Assembly: GCA_964019165.1 (NCBI GenBank)
Contig: OZ025271.1
Span: forward strand, 7,027,570 to 7,091,569
Source: Mastigias papua
Taxonomy: Eukaryota; Cnidaria; Scyphozoa; Rhizostomeae; Mastigiidae
Direction: 5' to 3'
DNA length: 64,000 bases
The notes under the pieces were generated by a model. That model had not been told where the DNA came from. It worked only from the letters and a program-made list of their open reading frames with translations, and did no database searches. Below are positions 41,482 to 53,132 of this stretch, one piece after another; the stretch's first letter is position 1, and every line of letters starts with the position of its first letter. The translations under genes and the position numbers were made by a program.

Positions 41482-42937
41482 CTAGTGTTCTGTCTGCCGA
41501 CAGATCCTTCTTGGCATCCAGCTTCGCCAGATCTCTCTGTTGTCAGCCGTTCTTTTCATGTTAGCATATCCATCCTCTTTTAATTCATTTATCATTCCAA
41601 TCCGTTTTCTTCCTTTAGGTCTTCTTCCATCTGTTCTACCCTCTATTACTTCCTTCAACAAGCCATTACCAAGGACAATGTGCCCAATCCTTCTCTTTTT
41701 TGTTCTAGTCATTCTATCCATTAGCTCGCTTTTTTCAGCTACCATTATCAACACATCTTCATTTGTTTTCCGTTCTACCAAGCTTACTTTTTCCATCCTT
41801 CTCCAGACCCACATTTCGAATGCCTCTATCCTTCTAATATCTTCCGTTTTTAATGACCATGTCCCCGATCCATACAACAGAGCACTCCAAACAACAGTTT
41901 TAATAATCCTCTTTTTCACTTCCCGCCTAATACCTCTGGTGAGCAGTTCTTTCCGTCTGTTAAAAGCTGTTTTTGCCATTGCTATTCTTGCTCTGATTTC
42001 TTTACTACAGCTACCATTATCTTTTATCAACTACCCCAAATAACACAACTGTGCTATCTGCTTAATTCTTTCTTCATTTAAAATTATATTTACATTGCCA
42101 CCACCTTGTTTGGAAACTCTCATAATTTTGGTTTTCTTTATATTAATCTTCATACCATATTCTTTTGACACATCATTTAATCTATTCATTATATTCTGAA
42201 GTCCTTGTTCTGTCTCTGCTACCATGCCCTGGTCATCTGTAAATCTTATATCTTTCAGCAAACTCCCTCCCACTTTTACACCCTCATCAACACCATCCAA
42301 TGCTTCTACCATCATCTTTTCTGCATAAATTGAAAATAGCAAGGCGGATAAGCTACAAGCTTGTCTCGCACCTCTGCCAATGCTACATGTATTTGTGTAC
42401 TCATCTGCAACTCTGACTACTGCCTGCTGCTTAGTATATAGCTCCCAAATCAATCTCCTGTGTCGCCAGTCAACTCCTAGCTGCTTCAATGTATTAATCA
42501 TCTTTGCCCAATTCACTCTGTCAAATGCCTTCTAGTATCCAACAAAACAAATAAACACCTCTTTTCCATAATCTAAAACTTTCTCACATAACATTTGCAT
42601 AACCTCTATTGCTTCTCTAGTTTCACATCCTCTCTTGAATCCAAACTGTGTCTTACTGATAAAATCTCTAACTTTTCCTTCAAGTCTTTTTGCTAGTATT
42701 CTTAGCATAATCTTTGATGCATGTGGTATAAGGCTAATGGTTCGATGGTCCTCACATGCCATTGCATTCATTCTTTGGCAAGGGTATCAACACTGCCTTT
42801 GTGAAATCTTCTGGCCATATTCCTTCTTTATAAACTCTTTCATATAATTTCATTAATCCTGTTGTCACTTTCTTACCTAAACTCTTGCAAAATTCTGCGG
42901 GTATTTCATCTATACCTATAGCCTTTCTGTCCTTCAA
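41482..42937 (-). pseudogene. LINE reverse transcriptase and C-terminal domain
   Basis: Four minus frames: 42937-42752 (IGIDEIPAEFCKSLGKKV), 42771-42532 (EDHRTISLIPHASKIMLRIL and TQFGFKRGCETREAI), 42516-42031 (motif A tail WAKMINTLKQLG, ARQACSLSALLF, catalytic RFTDDQGMVAE), 42030-41482 (SALLYGSGTWSL, FEMWVWRRMEKVSLVERKTN, the usual C-terminal pattern of this LINE group). The RT palm is split by a stop just after CFVGY at 42532. Confidence 0.88.
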
Positions 42938-42996
42938 CTCTTTTATTGCTGCTCTGATCTCACTGACTAACAGATTTGGTCCTTTACAGTCCTTGT

Positions 42997-44187
42997 CTAC
43001 TTCATCTTCCGCTCTAAATCAAGACTATCTTTCCCTGGTTTTCTTTCAGCATCATAAAGTGTCTCAATATATTCTCTCCACCTTTCTTTGATATCACTTT
43101 TATCTGTTAAGAGCCTACCGTCCATGTCCTTAATTGCTTTGCTGCTCTTTCTCGTCATTTTCTGTCCTGTAAGCTGACGTGCCTTTCGATAAAATACATC
43201 TGACCTACCCCTGCTATCTAGCTCATCAAGAGTCTGACATTGGTCCATCCACCAATCCTCTCTTGCCTTGCCTGTTTCCCTTCTTAGCTCATTATTGAGT
43301 TGCTTATATTTCTTTACTCCATCCTCTGTTGACACATTTTTCCACTTCCTTCTTTCATCCATTTTCCTTATCATATTATCAGTGACCCATGGCTTCCTTG
43401 CTTCCGTGCCCATTATATAACCAACTTCAGTCTTTGCTACCTCTAAAACAGCATTCTTCAACATTCTCCATCTACCTTCAATGCTTACATCATCTTGCTT
43501 AGTGTCTCTTATCTTTTCATTCATTTTGTTTTGAAAACTCTCAACTTTCGCCTCTAATTTCAGCAGGTCCCATTGTAACGTCTTCCTTCTCCTTTTCAGT
43601 TTCTTCATTTTGAAGGACTGTTTCATGACAACTAAGTTGTGGTCAGAATCAGCGTCTGCACCTGGATAACTACATGCATTTTCTACACTATTTCGGAACC
43701 TTTGTCTCACCAGTATATAATCCAATTGATGCCTTTGGGTGTCTCCCGGCTGCTTCCATGTATACCTGCGCCTTTTTTCATGCTCAAAGCAGGTGTTGGT
43801 AACAACTAGCTTCCTTTGCCGGCAGAACTCTACAAGTCTTTCTCCTCTTTCATTTCTGGTTCCAAGCCCAAAAGCTCCTACTTCTTTCTCATCTTGCCCC
43901 TCTCCTATGATACAATTCCAGTCTCCCATAACTATAAGATTAGTATTGCCCTTCTCTGCCTTAATGAGACAATCCAATTGTTCATACATTTCTTCCACTT
44001 TATTATCTTCATGTGTTGATGTTGGCATATACAGTTGAATAATGACTAAATCCGGAGGCTCTGCCTGTATCTTCACCAACAATAGGCGATCATTCTGTAA
44101 TACAATTTTCGTCACTCTCATCGATTTTTCCCTATCTAATAAAATTGCAACACCACCTTGACCCTGTTTTGCTGCAGTGCAAATCAT
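42997..44187 (-). pseudogene. LINE endonuclease and linker
   Basis: 396 codons with GQGGVAILLDREKSM, the catalytic loop VMGDWNCIIGEG, RHQLDYILVRQRFR and SDHNLVVMKQSF: the strand and catalytic order of an AP endonuclease from the second half of the domain. A long basic linker follows. The first strands lie in the separate frame 44502-44221 (IVTWNVRTMQTRGKLENIKR); a stop separates them. Confidence 0.88.
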
Positions 44188-44739
44188 CCTTAGTCCATCG
44201 CTTGTAAGATCTCTTTCTTGTCACCGCACTTCACTAAGTCCAAGAATGTTTAACCTATTTCGACTCATTTCTCTTTTGATGTTTTCAAGTTTTCCTCTCG
44301 TTTGCATTGTCCTCACATTCCAAGTAACAATTCTCAGATGTCCTTTTCCACATCTTCCACTTAGTCCTAAGGTCTGTGCAGAGTCAATACTGTTTCCCAC
44401 TAAGTCTGCACTCTTTTGTGGGATCAGTCCAACCAACCCCGTGAGACTATTAGCACCCCCATTTACACGGGACTGAGGGCCATCAATTAAACTGTTTGCC
44501 ATAGAATTAACAAGGGATAATAGTCAGGATGGTTTCCAGTTGCCTTTCCTGACGGTGCTTTTATCGAGACACCATCTCTAGAAGACTTGCTTACCAAAGC
44601 TTAAGAGCGCCTTCTGCCCATGTTTATTTACCCATAATTGGAACCCTAGCTGTTGCTATCACCCCGGGTCAGGATGAACCAGGCAACAATAGTGACTAAG
44701 AGGTAACCAATTAACAACTTCAAAGATATGGACAGCGCA

Positions 44740-45250
44740 AAAATGATGAAAACTGAAAGAATTAAAAGAATACATCAAATTGAAAACTGTTAGAACTGAA
44801 AGAAGAGTGCATGGACGAAAAGATAAAAGAAATAGACAAATTGAAAGACTCAGAAAAATGCCTAAAACAAATATCAAGGAGATAATAAGAAAAACCCTAC
44901 ATACATGATGAAATTAGAAAACATATAGTCAACCCACAAGACATTTATAAAATTTTATGAAAAAAAGTTTGAAGCTCAACTTAAAGAAGAAAAAATCAAC
45001 TTCTTAGAGCTCTTCAATAGAGATCCACAAAACCGTAACAGTGAAACGCAACAGAAAACAAACAGTAATTGATAAGCAAAATGTGACAATATTTCCGTAG
45101 AGTTAATTAGATATGATTCAGATATACTCCATAATATTCATCCAACAACAATGTATGAAGATTTCGAAAAGGATGAAGACACCAAATAGGAAATAAAATG
45201 TTAGCGCTACTATCAAAGCCATAAAAAGGTAAAGGCCCTGTCTAGTCTCC
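44740..45250 (+). pseudogene. Older LINE, right part (RT start), heavily decayed
   Basis: Plus-strand pieces read EAQLKEEKINFLELFN, then VELIRYDSDILHNI and FEKDEDTK near 45100-45180, resembling the linker and RT entry of a LINE (pattern PxELLKYxSDxLxxxL...FEKxED). With the endonuclease scrap at 41300-41465 it would be one older element split by the insertion of the 41468-44620 LINE. The link is inferred from order and strand. Confidence 0.5.
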
Positions 45251-46276
45251 ATAACCAGTCACAAATAAAGCTGGTCATCGGGAAAATGATATCAACGATC
45301 GTTTTAAGGCCTGACTACAAGGGATATTTCATCCCGAGTGCTGAATTTCAACCTATCCGACTGAGGCGGAGCTCCATTCCTCATCATACTTTATTGGTTT
45401 CAATTGTCTATTATATGGAAAAATCTCAACCCTGGGTATGATATAACACCCACCTTGAGCTTACCGAGGTGGAGTCTTCAAGGCGCTGATTGAAATCTCG
45501 TACAATCGCAAACTCATTTAAACCACGGGGTTGAAGCGTTGTTGGTACATGCACAATGAGCAGTTGGTGATTCCTGAAAGCGGATATCTTCTTCAATTTT
45601 GCTAGCATCGAGGTTACATTAAAACTTCAAGCTGCAAGTTAGCATTTAGCCGTCATTCTTCCTACTGCCATGAAAATAAGTCGGAGCGTATTCTGCCCGG
45701 ACCTGAAAGTGACCGTGAGCTTTTCATACCCAGGTTTAAAATGCACATGTTATAGCACATTCATCTCATCTCGAACAAATGGATTAAAAATCAGCCCCGT
45801 GGTGCAAAAACTCCAGATAATCAGAATGTTAGAGAAAATGCAACTGGATCTAATCACGTTTTACATTATCCGTTTTTCACAACTAATAACACGAACATAT
45901 AGCTTACGAAAACATTATTTAGAAAGTACTGAATTCCCATGACATTTCTCTGGAAGAAGTATATTCTTCCCTTGGCCCTTCTGGGACAACAACGTTCCCC
46001 CTCTTACCTGAGGGGAGATGCAAGTAAATAGGTAGGAGCATACAAGCTAATACTTAGAAAACGTCTCCAGGCTTAGGAAAACTGAGCTAATGTATTATAT
46101 CATCAAGCAACAGAAGAAGATTACATAGGCAAATCTACATATCAAAATGCAGATCTTCCTAATCAATGTGCACAGTCCCTTTATCATTCAAAGTTTTATC
46201 GCCTATTACGGCAAATGCGATTCTCACTAATTGCACATGATTACTACCACTTTACCGACAAGAACACCTTTCAGGG
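45251..46276. other. No gene recognised
   Basis: A segment near 45428-45480 (CCTGGGTATGA...CACC...GTGGAGTC) looks faintly like the 5' leader of R4-like copy 2 at 23398; not enough for a call. Otherwise empty. Confidence 0.35.
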
Positions 46277-46280
46277 TCGG

Positions 46281-46545
46281 TGTAGCCCTTATAATGGAAT
46301 GACTGTGTAGCCCTTATACTGGAACGACTGCAATATTGAATTTCTTTTTATTTTATTGTCAACACTAGTATCCTGTGTCAGTTAGACACACCCCTGTCCA
46401 ATATCGATTGGATAGCAAAAAAGATAACGTTAGTTAAGCAAGCACGTTGTTGTAAGAAAAGGATTGAAAGTGATTTTAAAAGTTAAAGCGAAACCACACC
46501 GTGTCTTTTTCTATCTGTGAAAATACTGATGAAGGGCACGTTAAA
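46281..46545 (+). repeat. 5' LTR of the Gypsy element
   Basis: Begins TGTAGCCC and ends near TTAAA, followed after two bases by TGGCACCCCAGATGGG, which fits a tRNA primer binding site. The LTR opens with two near-identical 25-bp units (TGTAGCCCTTATAATGGAAT, and again at 46306 with ATACT). The usual CA terminus is not clear, so the exact end is uncertain by a few bases. Confidence 0.92.
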
Positions 46546-46650
46546 TCTGGCACCCCAGATGGGAGAGACATTTCGTTAATACAGAATTCAGCGGACATAT
46601 TGCGGATTTGAAAGTACTGTCTGATCGATTGTTTACGTGCAGAAATCAGA

Positions 46651-48063
46651 ATGTCGCGGCCTAATAGTCCGAACTTAGAGGAGCTTGAATTAGAAGCAGA
46701 TGAATTGGTTTTACTCTCGACAACGGAAGACCTCCAGAGACTTGCGCATAAGTTAGGAATGGAAAAAGAATCGTACGAAGGGAAAACAAGAGCAAGACTA
46801 GTCAAGGCTATTCGAAATAATTTGGCTCAGAAAATGGATGCACAATGGTTTGCAATAGTGAAAGGCGAGTTGAAAAAACCGTTACTCTCAGATGACGTAG
46901 AGGATGGAGAGGAAGAAACTGTTGAAGAAGTTGAAGATCATCAAAGCCTGGGGTTAGCACAGGCACAAAAGGAGTTTGAAGACATGCAGAAAAGTTTTGA
47001 GCGAATGATGCAGAAACAGAAAGAACTGCTTGACCAGGCAAGAGCAAAATTAGAGCGCGCGCAAGAAAGTCAAGGTATGAGAGATACTACTTCTTCTGCT
47101 ATGAAAACTAATTTTGATATTTCAAATGCTTTCCAAAGAGATTTTAAAATCTCTGGCCAAATTGGCATGCCAGGTCAGAAGGAAAAATTGTCTTTTGTAA
47201 GTTTGATTAGGCAGGTTGAAAATGGACTTGCAAGGGGTTACAACGAGTCGGAGATTGTGGAGGCAGTTGTCAGAGCGATTTCTCCTGGCATACAATTAAG
47301 AAGCTATTTAGAAACGGCCTCACCATTAACTCTACCGAAAATTCGAAAAATTATTCGTTCCCATTTCATGGAGAAAACTGCCACAGAACTATACCAAGAA
47401 TTAGCTACAATTTCTCAAGGCCCAAAGGAAGATCCCCAAACCTTTCTAATTCGCTGTTTGGAAATTCGCCAAAAAATTCTGTTTAGCAGCAAAGAATCAG
47501 GTGCCACAATTGAATACACCCGTGATATGGCCCAGGGTCTATTTCTTCATGCATTGGAAACAGGTCTAAAAAATGAATCAATTAGAACCAAAATTCGCCC
47601 GTTAGTGAAACAAAAATCTGTCTCAGATGAAGTTTTGATTGAAGAAATGTCAAAAGCTGTTGCCATAGAAATGGAACACAACAAAAAGTTTGGTTCTGCC
47701 AAAAACACAGCAAGAATTAGCGTGGTACCAGAACCAGAACTTCATGAATCTGAAGCCCCTAAAAGAGAAAAAGTCGAACCACAAAAGGGTAAAATGTGGG
47801 CAGCTCTTGAAGCTGTGCAGGCAGACCTAGCTGCAATAAAAGAAACCATGGCACGAAACACTACTTCAAGCCAATGTGGTTCCAATATCAGGGTAAATCA
47901 GTGCCGTGGTTGTGCTTCGTGTCAAGAAAACGGCTGGGGAGATAGGTGTAACCATTGTTTTAAATGTGGGGATCCAAATCATTTCGCTCGTGGTTGCTGC
48001 CAACAGAATCAAATCAAGCAGGGAAACGGGAGACGGCTGCCCCCAAGGAGGGACAGGGAGTAG
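46651..48063 (+). CDS. Gypsy Gag with zinc knuckle
   Basis: 470 codons, uninterrupted, starting at the first ATG after the primer binding site. It has an acidic N-terminal part, a coiled-coil-like stretch (QKSFERMMQKQKELLDQARA), a capsid-like helical region (about residues 180-350, including QEDPQTFLIRCLE-type sequence), and a C-terminal CFKCGDPNHFARGC knuckle (CX2CX4HX4C) preceded by a second Cys cluster (CRGCASCQ). It ends at TAG 48061. The next frame overlaps from 47964 in the minus-one register, so Pol may be made by frameshifting. No clear slippery heptamer was identified. Confidence 0.88.
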   Translation: MSRPNSPNLEELELEADELVLLSTTEDLQRLAHKLGMEKESYEGKTRARLVKAIRNNLAQKMDAQWFAIVKGELKKPLLSDDVEDGEEETVEEVEDHQSLGLAQAQKEFEDMQKSFERMMQKQKELLDQARAKLERAQESQGMRDTTSSAMKTNFDISNAFQRDFKISGQIGMPGQKEKLSFVSLIRQVENGLARGYNESEIVEAVVRAISPGIQLRSYLETASPLTLPKIRKIIRSHFMEKTATELYQELATISQGPKEDPQTFLIRCLEIRQKILFSSKESGATIEYTRDMAQGLFLHALETGLKNESIRTKIRPLVKQKSVSDEVLIEEMSKAVAIEMEHNKKFGSAKNTARISVVPEPELHESEAPKREKVEPQKGKMWAALEAVQADLAAIKETMARNTTSSQCGSNIRVNQCRGCASCQENGWGDRCNHCFKCGDPNHFARGCCQQNQIKQGNGRRLPPRRDRE

Positions 48064-49490
48064 CCGATAATAAGCAAGTGTCCCATTGTGCTTATTGCAG
48101 TGAGATGTCTTATTCGAAAGAAACTTTTCAGATGTGTAGTAGTTGTTTTTCTGTGAAATATTGTTCAAAACGATGCCAAAGGTTGCATTGGAACAAGCAT
48201 AAAACTCTTTGTCTGTCAATCAAAGAACTTTTACGTCAAAACTCTGTTTCACTAGCTCAGTTCGTAGATGAAAGTAGCTTTGTGAGTCACCTCACCCCAA
48301 AACAAACTTCCAAAATTGCCAAATTAGTTGGGAAGCGCTGTTTGATATCTTGTGAAATGAATGGAAGGCAAACTGAAGCTCTGTTTGATACTGGTGCACA
48401 GGTTTCAATTGTTTCACAGTGTTGGTTAGAAAAGAACCTCCCTAAGGCCAACTTGCGGAATATCTTGGAGATTTTGGATGCAGGGCTAGATCTTAAGGCA
48501 GCTAATGGGACAACCATCCCATATGTAGGATGGGTAGCAATAAACTTTGCCATGGCTTCTGATGACGCTCATGTTAATATCAGCGTTCCGTTTCTTGTTA
48601 CATCATCTAATCTTGACAACCCAATCATTGGCTATAACGTAATTGAAGAAGCAATAAAAAGTAATTCTGCAGATTGCACAAATACAGCAAATACAAGCCT
48701 CATGAAGAGTGTGATTGCAACATTTCATGAAGCTAGTACAGACAACATTCCCGCTTTCATTGATTTTGTATATGAAAATGCCATTAATAATGACAACTTG
48801 TGTGCTGTAAGGACAAGCAAAAACCCCCAAATTATTCCAAAAGGCGGCACAGTCACCATCCGCTGTCGTGCAAATGTTGGAATAACAAAAAGTAAGATCC
48901 CTGTACTGTTTGAACCGGACTTATCAACTTCAATGTCCAGTGATCTTGAGCTTACTCAGACATTACTTGTTTTACCAAAAGGAAAGTCTCCACATGTGTC
49001 GATCCAAATCAATAACCCATCAAAACACGACATATTGTTGAAAGGTCGAACCACGTTAGGCACGTTACAACTTGTGAAGTCCGTAACGCCACTTGAAGTT
49101 AAGTACCGTGATACTAAAGAAGATCCAACGAAAGTACATACTGTTTCAGTGAATTCGCAAAATAATACAAAGCAGGCAAGTTTGATAAGCGGTAATTTAG
49201 ATCTGAGCAAATTTGATTTAAGTAGTTTGACACCCATACAACGTAGCAGTGCAACCCAAATGCTGATAGAAGAAGCTGAGACTTTTAGCAACTGTGAAAA
49301 CGATATTGGTAGTATTGACGACTTGAAGCTAAACCTAACTCTCGATGATCCAAAACCAGTCCAGAAGTCGTATAATACCATCCCCCGACCGTTGTTTCCG
49401 GAGGTTAAACAACATATTGAGGATCTGCTCAATAAAGGCTGGATCAAGGAGTCTCGTTCAGCTTATTCCAGTCCAGTTGTTTGCGTTTGA
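47964..49490 (+). CDS. Gypsy Pol start: MYND finger, protease, RT entry
   Basis: 508 codons overlapping the end of Gag by 100 bases. Residues about 42-80 form a MYND-type zinc finger (CAYC, CSSC, YCSKRCQRLHW, HKTLC), unusual in Pol. At about 48387 the aspartic protease active site LFDTGAQVS follows, with IIGYNVIEE as the flap-side/ILG analogue. The frame ends in the first strands of RT (HIEDLLNKGWIKESRSAYSS). It is closed by two consecutive stops, TGA TAA, at 49488-49493, after which RT continues in the same frame. Confidence 0.88.
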   Translation: MWGSKSFRSWLLPTESNQAGKRETAAPKEGQGVADNKQVSHCAYCSEMSYSKETFQMCSSCFSVKYCSKRCQRLHWNKHKTLCLSIKELLRQNSVSLAQFVDESSFVSHLTPKQTSKIAKLVGKRCLISCEMNGRQTEALFDTGAQVSIVSQCWLEKNLPKANLRNILEILDAGLDLKAANGTTIPYVGWVAINFAMASDDAHVNISVPFLVTSSNLDNPIIGYNVIEEAIKSNSADCTNTANTSLMKSVIATFHEASTDNIPAFIDFVYENAINNDNLCAVRTSKNPQIIPKGGTVTIRCRANVGITKSKIPVLFEPDLSTSMSSDLELTQTLLVLPKGKSPHVSIQINNPSKHDILLKGRTTLGTLQLVKSVTPLEVKYRDTKEDPTKVHTVSVNSQNNTKQASLISGNLDLSKFDLSSLTPIQRSSATQMLIEEAETFSNCENDIGSIDDLKLNLTLDDPKPVQKSYNTIPRPLFPEVKQHIEDLLNKGWIKESRSAYSSPVVCV

Positions 49491-49493
49491 TAA

Positions 49494-50567
49494 AAAGATG
49501 GTGATCTACGACTGTGTGTTGACTTTCGTGAATTGAATAAAAGAACAGTTACTGATCGTCACCCCTTACCACGCGTACAGACAACCCTTGACAATTTAGG
49601 TGGTAACTCTTGGTTTAGTATGCTGGGCCAAGGGAAAGCCTACCACCAGGGATATATGGATCAGTCATCACCACATCTGACAGCCTTTATAACACCATGG
49701 GGGCTATATGAGTGGGTACGTATACCATTCGGGTTAAAGAATGCACCAGGAGAATACCAGAGGTTCATGGAGCGATGTCTTGGTGAATTGAGAGACACTA
49801 TCTGCATGCCATATTTAGATGATGTAATTTGCTTTTCAAAGACTTTCGAAGAGCATCTTGATCACTTGCGGAAAGTCTTCCGGAAACTTCAAGAGCATGG
49901 TGTTAAACTTAAACCAAAGAAATGTAAACTTTTTACGCGTGAGGTTAGTTGTCTAGGAAGGATTGTGTCAGCTGATGGATATCGTTTAGACCCCGCAGGA
50001 ATCGAGTCAGTAAAGTCAATCGCAAGGAATGTGCCAAAAACAGTTGGTGATGTCCGAAAGTTACTAGGATTGTTAGGTTACTTTAGACGGTACATCCAAG
50101 ATTTTGCACGCATAGCCAGACCACTGTTTCAATTGTTGAATGCCCCAAAGATACAAGAAACAAAGGTGACCAACCAAAGAGGACAACTTTCCTCCAAGAC
50201 ACCAATCTCATGGAATGCATCACACCAAGCAGCTCTTGAAAGTTTACTCACATACCTTACCACACCACCCATTCTTGCATACCCCGATTACACAAAACCC
50301 TTTTTCTTGCATACTGACGCATCAGAGCAAGGGCTTGGTGCCGTACTGTACCAGAAACATGATGGGATAATGAGAGTCATTGGGTATGGCTCACGGACAT
50401 TAAACAAGGCTGAGCGTAACTACCATCTCCATTCTGGTAAGCTAGAATTTCTGGCCCTTAAGTGGGCGATCTGTGAACATTTCAGGGACTATCTCTACTA
50501 TGCAATTCCTTTACCGTATATACTGATAATAACCCCCTTACATACGTGCTCACCACTGCAAAACTGA
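49494..50567 (+). pseudogene. Gypsy RT and RNase H, disabled
   Basis: The frame continues directly from the double stop. RT: motif A region [14 protein letters not shown] has Gly where the catalytic Asp is expected. [14 protein letters not shown] is present and motif [10 protein letters not shown] is intact. RNase H begins near 50310 with [18 protein letters not shown] and [11 protein letters not shown], then loses frame near 50505. The rest of RNase H is read in another frame to about 50640, with another shift before DADALSRIP. The protein could not copy RNA. Confidence 0.88.
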
Positions 50568-51009
50568 ATGCAACAACACATCGCTGGGTTGCAGAACTTG
50601 CTGACTTCAAGTTCGTTATCAAATATAGACCAGGAAAAGGCAAACATAGATGCTGATGCGCTGTCTCGCATTCCGATTGAGAAAATTATGGCAGATTGTA
50701 CTGAGACCACAACACCAAATATTATTCAGAATGTCACAAACATATCAATAACAACACCAGAGCCAGAGTCTACATGGATTTCAGCATTAACAACTGACGT
50801 AAATTTGTTGGAATATGATTTAAATCAGATTCAGTCATTGAATTTCAATCAAATCAGTCCCAACGATTTCAGAGCAGCACAAACAAGTGATGCGACCATA
50901 CATACAGTCATGGAGTATAAACGTCGTGGAAGATTTCCTTCAAAGGCGGAGAGGACGTATGAGACACATAACGTAAAGCTACTAATGCGCGAGTGGAAAA
51001 ACTTATATC

Positions 51010-51879
51010 TTGACAGTGGAGATGGGTCACCTCGGAAGTGAAAGGGTAATTCAGTTAGCTAGAGAACGTTTCTATTGGCCTAGAATGATAGATGACATCA
51101 CACATCACGTCACGAAAGTGTGTGATTGTTTAAAGCAAAGAAAGCCGCAAAAACTCCTAAGGACACCACTGAAAAGCATAGTTACAACAATGCCATTTGA
51201 ACTGATTTCAATCGATTATATGCACCTTGAAAAATCATCAGGAGGATGTGAATATATCTTAGTGGTGATGGATCACTTTACCAGGTTCGCCCAAGCATAC
51301 CCAACGCCCAATAAGTCAGGAAGCACTGCAGCCAAGAAGATTTACAATGACTTTATTTTGCGTTACGGATTCCCCACCCGAATTCACCATGACCAGGGAG
51401 CTGAATTTGAGAACAACCTGTTCAAACAGTTAGAGAAACTATGCGGTATAGTACATTCCCGGACAACACCATATCATCCGGAGGGGAATGGCCAAGTTGA
51501 GCGCTTTAACAGGACACTGTTGAGTATGCTTCGTACATTATCAGAGGACAAGAAAAGTCAATGGAGTAACTACGTAAACAAAATGGTTCATGCGTATAAC
51601 TGTACAAAGAATGAAGCAACAGGATATTCACCATTTTACCTACTCTTCGGCAGATCACCACGCCTCCCAATCGATCTAATCTTCAACATTGAACGAACAA
51701 AAGAAGAAGCAAATTATCTCGAATTTGTTAAAAGATGGAAAAGTGCTATGCAAGAGGCGTATCGGTTAGCTACCGAGAATGCAAATAAGTCTACTGCTCA
51801 TGGACGCATTCAACATGATAAGAAAGCAACATTTACAAACCTATTAGTAGGGGACCGGGTACTTGTACGGAATGAGTGA
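51010..51879 (+). pseudogene. Gypsy integrase core, N-terminus damaged
   Basis: The frame starts abruptly at MGHLGSERVIQLARERFYWP, so the first His of the HHCC zinc finger region and preceding residues are missing, joined by deletion to the linker frame 50568-51041. The core keeps all three acidic residues: IDYMHLE, HHDQGAEFEN and GNGQVERFN, with 35 residues between the last two (DD35E). VRNE ends the frame, and the C-terminal region continues one frame over from about 51870. Confidence 0.88.
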
Positions 51880-52654
51880 ACGTGGAGGACCAGGAAAACT
51901 TTGTTCATTTTGGGAGAAAATTATTTATCATGTGACAAAACAGCATGGAGACAGTCCAGTATATGAAGTAGCTCCAGAGAGTGAAAATGGAAGAACAAGA
52001 GTATTACATCGTAACATGCTGTTACCCTGTGACTTCCTCCCGGTAACAGAAACAAAACTAACCATGGCAGACCCAAGCCAGCCAATTACCTCTTCAAAGA
52101 GAACAACAAAAAAAAGATATCAGATAAAGAAACAAGCTACCCCGTCACACGAGAATGTTGATAGTTCTAGTAGTGAAGATGACGACTTTTCATGGCATTT
52201 TCCAGTTCATGTCACCAATAGGAAGCAAAATAGTGGAACACGCTCGCAAGGTTCACAACTCAACACACCTACCAAGGATAGCACATATGGAGTTGGAATT
52301 GAAGAGACATCAGGGTCAGTAGTAGAACCGGAGCTTGAGCTTGAGCCTGCTCAACCAGAACTTACCAATGAATCGTTTGTAGACGCCAGCTCTAAACCTG
52401 AAGTCAGTGTAAGAACTCGCCCACAACGACAGCGATTACCACCAGATATGTTAACATATGATCGTCTCGGGGACCCAACAACGCACCCACCCATAATCTC
52501 GTCCTGTAACGTCAATCCAGTGAGATTTTGTCATTTCGTTCAACCGGTACCATCAAACATGCCATTTGTACCACCATTTACGTTGCCAGGTCCAACTATG
52601 CCTAACATAACATTTTTCCAACCTTTTGTCCAGGCACCATTCTATTCGTATTGA
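51863..52654 (+). CDS. Gypsy integrase C-terminus and proline-rich tail
   Basis: 263 codons: GGPGKLCSFWEKIIYHVTKQ and VLHRNMLLPCDFLP form the GPY/F-like module that follows integrase cores. A charged spacer (SSSSEDDDFSW, EPELELEPAQPEL) leads to a Pro/Phe-rich tail (PFVPPFTLPGPTMP) ending at 52654. There is no chromodomain or envelope. It is shifted relative to the integrase frame by one base. Confidence 0.8.
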   Translation: MYGMSERGGPGKLCSFWEKIIYHVTKQHGDSPVYEVAPESENGRTRVLHRNMLLPCDFLPVTETKLTMADPSQPITSSKRTTKKRYQIKKQATPSHENVDSSSSEDDDFSWHFPVHVTNRKQNSGTRSQGSQLNTPTKDSTYGVGIEETSGSVVEPELELEPAQPELTNESFVDASSKPEVSVRTRPQRQRLPPDMLTYDRLGDPTTHPPIISSCNVNPVRFCHFVQPVPSNMPFVPPFTLPGPTMPNITFFQPFVQAPFYSY

Positions 52655-53132
52655 TCTTTGGCAAGAACCAGGAAAAGACCTTTTACCCGTAATGATTTAC
52701 AGTTTTTTACTTTGAAATATTGTTGTGTTAGGAGAGAGACCTCACTTAATGAATATCGCTTATGCTAAAACAGAGATCTCAAAGTACTTTATCGCTTATT
52801 AACATGAAACTATCAAGCAGTTATTCTACATTTCCAGAATTGGTATGATAATTTACTTTAAACTGTGATTGATCACAATCATAACGCTGATACGCGAGAA
52901 ACGATATGTTAACGACGAGGAGCTATAGAAGATGACCCAGATGTTAATAAGATAGTCGATTTACAGTGTTTATAGTACAGTGATCGGAGCAAAGGATCTG
53001 TTCCGTGAAGCATTTTTCGTGGCCACCGTGAAATGAATGTAGCTATAAAGGAAGAAATCGAAGGAACTTGTGAAGTCATGTCACAAGATGTAACATAAAT
53101 GTCACGGAGGATATTTCTTAAGGGGGGAAGCG
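52655..53132 (+). other. Gypsy 3' untranslated region
   Basis: No frame of note; ends in the polypurine tract at 53119-53132. Confidence 0.7.

Larger units (their letters stand above)
41468..44620 (-). mobile_element. RTE-like LINE, near full length, minus strand
   Basis: All parts are in order: 5' leader (44620-44503), endonuclease start (44502-44221), endonuclease and linker (44187-42997), RT (42937-42031) and C-terminal domain (42030-41482). A short AGATAGATAGA tail follows the stop at about 41470. At least four frame breaks or stops lie between the parts. It belongs to the same broad group as the LINE at 1-2170 but is clearly a different family, since its C-terminal domain and spacing are distinct. 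Confidence 0.88.
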
